The notes beneath the pieces were generated by a model. It searched no databases, had not been told where the DNA came from, and saw only the letters and a program-made list of their open reading frames with translations. DNA of 8,307 nt from DAOTZS01 sp034434335. Lineage in GTDB: Bacteria > Chloroflexota > Anaerolineae > CG2-30-64-16. Positions 6,062 to 8,307 of this stretch are shown here, in pieces. The translations under genes were made by a program, and so were the position numbers. How positions within the stretch are numbered: the stretch's first letter is position 1; every line of letters starts with the position of its first letter. Location of the stretch: the NCBI GenBank assembly GCA_034434335.1, contig DAOTZS010000138.1, positions 1-8,307 on the forward strand. Reading direction: 5' to 3'.

Positions 6062-8307
6062 ATGAATGCACGAAACTTGACCGGACAGAAGGCTCTGGCC
6101 GTCATGTTGCTGCTGGCCGCCATCCTGGCCTGGGGAGTAACTTTGTCCCCGGGCAGCCTGCTGCCCGCGGCCGCTGCCGCAGGCAACGCTGCCGATCGCA
6201 ACCTGACAGAGCCACAGGAGACCGTCACCCTCTACGCCATCGCCGACGCCACGGTCAGGAGCTGGCAACCGAACACCAACTTCGGCGGCGAGAACTACCT
6301 GAGGTTGTCATACAGCCAGGGCGACATCGTCACCGAGGAGGTCACACTGGTCCGTTTCGACCTCTCGGCGCTGCCGAGCCAGGCGATCATAGACCTGGCC
6401 GTCATGGAGCTCTACCTGGTGGATGCGGCCGGCGATAACCCCAAGTCGCTGGCCGCCTACTACGTTACCGGCGCCTGGGCCGAGAACCTTGTCACCTGGA
6501 ACACCTTTCCCACTGCCAATCCGGTCGGTATCGTCTCTGCGGTAAACAACGTTACCGGCGAATACAAGTCCTGGACGATCACCAGTTGGGCCGACTACTG
6601 GCACGGCCATGCGCGGGAGAACTACGGCGTGTACATCCGCCGTCTGACGTCGGAGACGACCTACTTCGAGCGGACGTTCGAGAGCAAAGATCACAACGAG
6701 CGCATGCCGCGGCTGGTGGTGAGGTATCACCTGCCTGCCACCGCCACCCCGACGCCGACCGAAACCGTTGTCAGGCCGACGCGCACCCCCAGCGCCACAC
6801 CGACGGCGACAGCAACATCGACGCCCACGCCAACTCAGAGCCCCACCGCCACGCCAACCCCAACTTTCACCGTCGTCAGGCCGACCCACACGCCCAGTGC
6901 CATACCGACGGCCACGCCGACCGCCATCCGCTCGCCTACCGCCACACCAACGCGCACACCGACGGGTACTGTGCCGCCGACCCATACGGCGACACGAACC
7001 CCCACCGCCATCCCTACGTCCACGCCGACAGCCACCGCCACACCTACCCCGGTGGTCTGGATCCATTTCGACGAGTTCCCAGATGGGGCCTTCATCGAGA
7101 ACCAGTACTCCAACCTGGGCGTGCATTTCCTCAGCGATTACCTGGCCGGCAAGCCCTACCGCGCCGGGCCCAAGATCCACGCTTACAACAAGGCCCGCAC
7201 CCCGCCCAACGTGCTGCTCAACGAGTATTCGAATGCCGAGTTCAGCAACAGCGCCAACGTCCCGCTCGTTTTCTGGTTCGACCAGCCTGTCTCTGGGGTG
7301 GGCATGTGGCTGGGCACGGACGGCGCCGGGCGGGTGAACTGCAACGCTAGCTACCAGGCCACGGTGCGCGCCTATGATTGCGTGGGCAACCAGGTCGCCT
7401 CGGCCACAGCCTCTGTCTCCCAGGCCTTCAACACCCCCCTCGAAGTGGATGACCCCCAGGGACGCATCCAGCGGGTGGTCATTGACTACGGCAACACCGC
7501 CTGTCCGGAGGCGATAGACGAGTTGGCCTTTGCCCCCAGCGGCGCCACCTGCAGCGACAACACCCCTCCGCAGGTCGCCATCATCTCGCCTGCCGATGGC
7601 GCCGTGCTGCCCTCCGTCTATCAGCTTTTCCAGGGCAAGATCAACGAACCCGGCCTGCTGACCTGGAGCCGGCTGAACGGCAGCAAGCTGCCGGTGTACA
7701 TGAGCAACCCCAGCGGCGAGTACACTTTCAACCTCCCGGTCGTGCTGGCCCAGGGCACGAACGCCATGGTCGTCACCACCAGCAACATTTCCGGCAAGCA
7801 GGGCCAAGCCACTGCCGTCTACCAGGTGGGCACGCCCACCCAGGCATCCCTGACCGATCTGCACATCACCCAGCGGGGCGTGGTGAAGAACAACACCTGC
7901 GACATTGACACCCCCTTTGTCGCCGGCAAGTCCACCCTGGTGCGCATCGGCCTGGATATCAAGACCCCCGGCGGCGTTCCCACTTACGCCTCCACGGTCG
8001 AAATGAGGATCTATCGCCAGAGCGCCGGCGGTGATGTCCTGGTGGACACGGTGTGGGGCACGGCTTATCCCGACTCCTACGGCGTGTTCGTCTCCGCCAA
8101 CCAGATGAAGGAGATCCACTTCTGGGTAGATGGCAACATGCTCCAGACGCCTGGCAACTACCGCTTCGTCTTCCAGCCCTACGTCAGCACCACGCCCATC
8201 GGCCAGGCGCTGCAGATGTCTTGCGGCGGCTACTACCACGCCTTCTCCCAGACCAAACCGCTGCGCGTCCTGCTCGTGCCTGTCGAGCTGGGGATCAATT
8301 CGCCTCT
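6062..8307 (+). CDS. Secreted multidomain DNRLRE / Ig-like surface protein, 3' partial
   Basis: The frame is open from ATG 6062 to the right edge (748 codons, no stop). Residues 1-40 are a Sec signal peptide: a basic start, a VMLLLAAILAW core, and an Ala-rich run before Gly41 as likely cleavage site. Residues ~55-224 form a DNRLRE domain (ADATVRSW, TNFGGENYLRL, LVRFDLSALP, MELYLVDA, VTWNTFP, ERMPRLVVRY). Residues 225-330 are a Thr/Pro linker. Residues ~334-490 are a beta-rich module starting IHFDEFPDGAFIENQYSNLGV, similar to modules of exported PEP-CTERM-like proteins. Residues ~502-590 are Ig-like (PPQVAIISPADGAVLPS). From ~595 comes a module with FVAGKSTLVRIGLD and, at the edge, PLRVLLVPV, which in large secreted proteins often precedes a further domain. 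Probably cell-surface adhesion or polysaccharide related; any enzyme activity would lie beyond the window. Confidence 0.88.
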   Translation, partial: MNARNLTGQKALAVMLLLAAILAWGVTLSPGSLLPAAAAAGNAADRNLTEPQETVTLYAIADATVRSWQPNTNFGGENYLRLSYSQGDIVTEEVTLVRFDLSALPSQAIIDLAVMELYLVDAAGDNPKSLAAYYVTGAWAENLVTWNTFPTANPVGIVSAVNNVTGEYKSWTITSWADYWHGHARENYGVYIRRLTSETTYFERTFESKDHNERMPRLVVRYHLPATATPTPTETVVRPTRTPSATPTATATSTPTPTQSPTATPTPTFTVVRPTHTPSAIPTATPTAIRSPTATPTRTPTGTVPPTHTATRTPTAIPTSTPTATATPTPVVWIHFDEFPDGAFIENQYSNLGVHFLSDYLAGKPYRAGPKIHAYNKARTPPNVLLNEYSNAEFSNSANVPLVFWFDQPVSGVGMWLGTDGAGRVNCNASYQATVRAYDCVGNQVASATASVSQAFNTPLEVDDPQGRIQRVVIDYGNTACPEAIDELAFAPSGATCSDNTPPQVAIISPADGAVLPSVYQLFQGKINEPGLLTWSRLNGSKLPVYMSNPSGEYTFNLPVVLAQGTNAMVVTTSNISGKQGQATAVYQVGTPTQASLTDLHITQRGVVKNNTCDIDTPFVAGKSTLVRIGLDIKTPGGVPTYASTVEMRIYRQSAGGDVLVDTVWGTAYPDSYGVFVSANQMKEIHFWVDGNMLQTPGNYRFVFQPYVSTTPIGQALQMSCGGYYHAFSQTKPLRVLLVPVELGINSP
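6764..6961 (+). repeat. Tandem duplication within the Thr/Pro linker
   Basis: A 105-bp unit (6764-6868) is followed by a second copy from 6869 to about 6961, lacking four codons. Both begin ACCGT(T/C)GTCAGGCCGAC and encode TVVRPT(R/H)TPSA(T/I)PTAT, later converging on SPTATPT. The whole linker (6734-7051) consists of short Thr-Pro/Ala-Thr units. Confidence 0.75.

Noticed and set aside
6764..6961. Possible CRISPR-like repeat
   Set aside because: The repeats are in-frame Thr/Pro codon units of a protein linker with no unique spacers of constant length.
6308..8239. 643-codon open frame on the minus strand opposite the surface protein
   Set aside because: It encodes Gly/Val/Arg/His-rich low-complexity sequence with no domain; it mirrors the GC-biased third positions and Thr/Pro codons of the plus-strand gene, which has a signal peptide, Shine-Dalgarno site and recognisable domains.

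Overview
The window is GC-rich and gene-dense, and every gene is on the plus strand. The gene types point to a Chloroflexota lineage such as Anaerolineae or Caldilineae. These are a BTAD/AAA/TPR regulator of SARP-like design, a GYD-domain protein, a CARDB lipoprotein, an EFR1-type flavodoxin-ferredoxin, a mini-protein with a YLIRLWR motif, and a secreted DNRLRE protein with a long Thr/Pro linker. The assignment rests on remembered family distribution, not on a search.

Layout. Positions 1-3116 hold most of a large BTAD-AAA-TPR regulator whose N-terminus lies left of the window. Its ATPase domain carries two in-frame low-complexity inserts that are near reverse complements of each other. Six bases after its stop is a tandem repeat with an 11-bp period, followed by a -10-like hexamer. 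This matches the promoter design known for SARP/AfsR regulators. A GYD-domain gene (3331-3624) lies downstream. After a spacer with a 13-bp hairpin comes a small CARDB-type lipoprotein (3870-4298).

Positions 4299-4946 are about 650 bp with no convincing gene. They hold a cluster of three strong palindromes resembling dispersed REP-type intergenic elements. Next comes a possible three-gene run: an EFR1-like iron-sulfur flavoprotein (4947-5780), a 69-residue mini-protein (5826-6035), and a secreted multidomain surface protein (6062 to the right edge, still open).

Functional reading. The first half looks like a regulator plus a candidate target promoter. The second half mixes a redox protein with secreted cell-surface proteins. 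I see no mobile-element transposase, CRISPR array, tRNA or rRNA, and no clear new defence or biosynthetic system. The most testable lead is the regulator with its adjacent 11-bp direct-repeat box.
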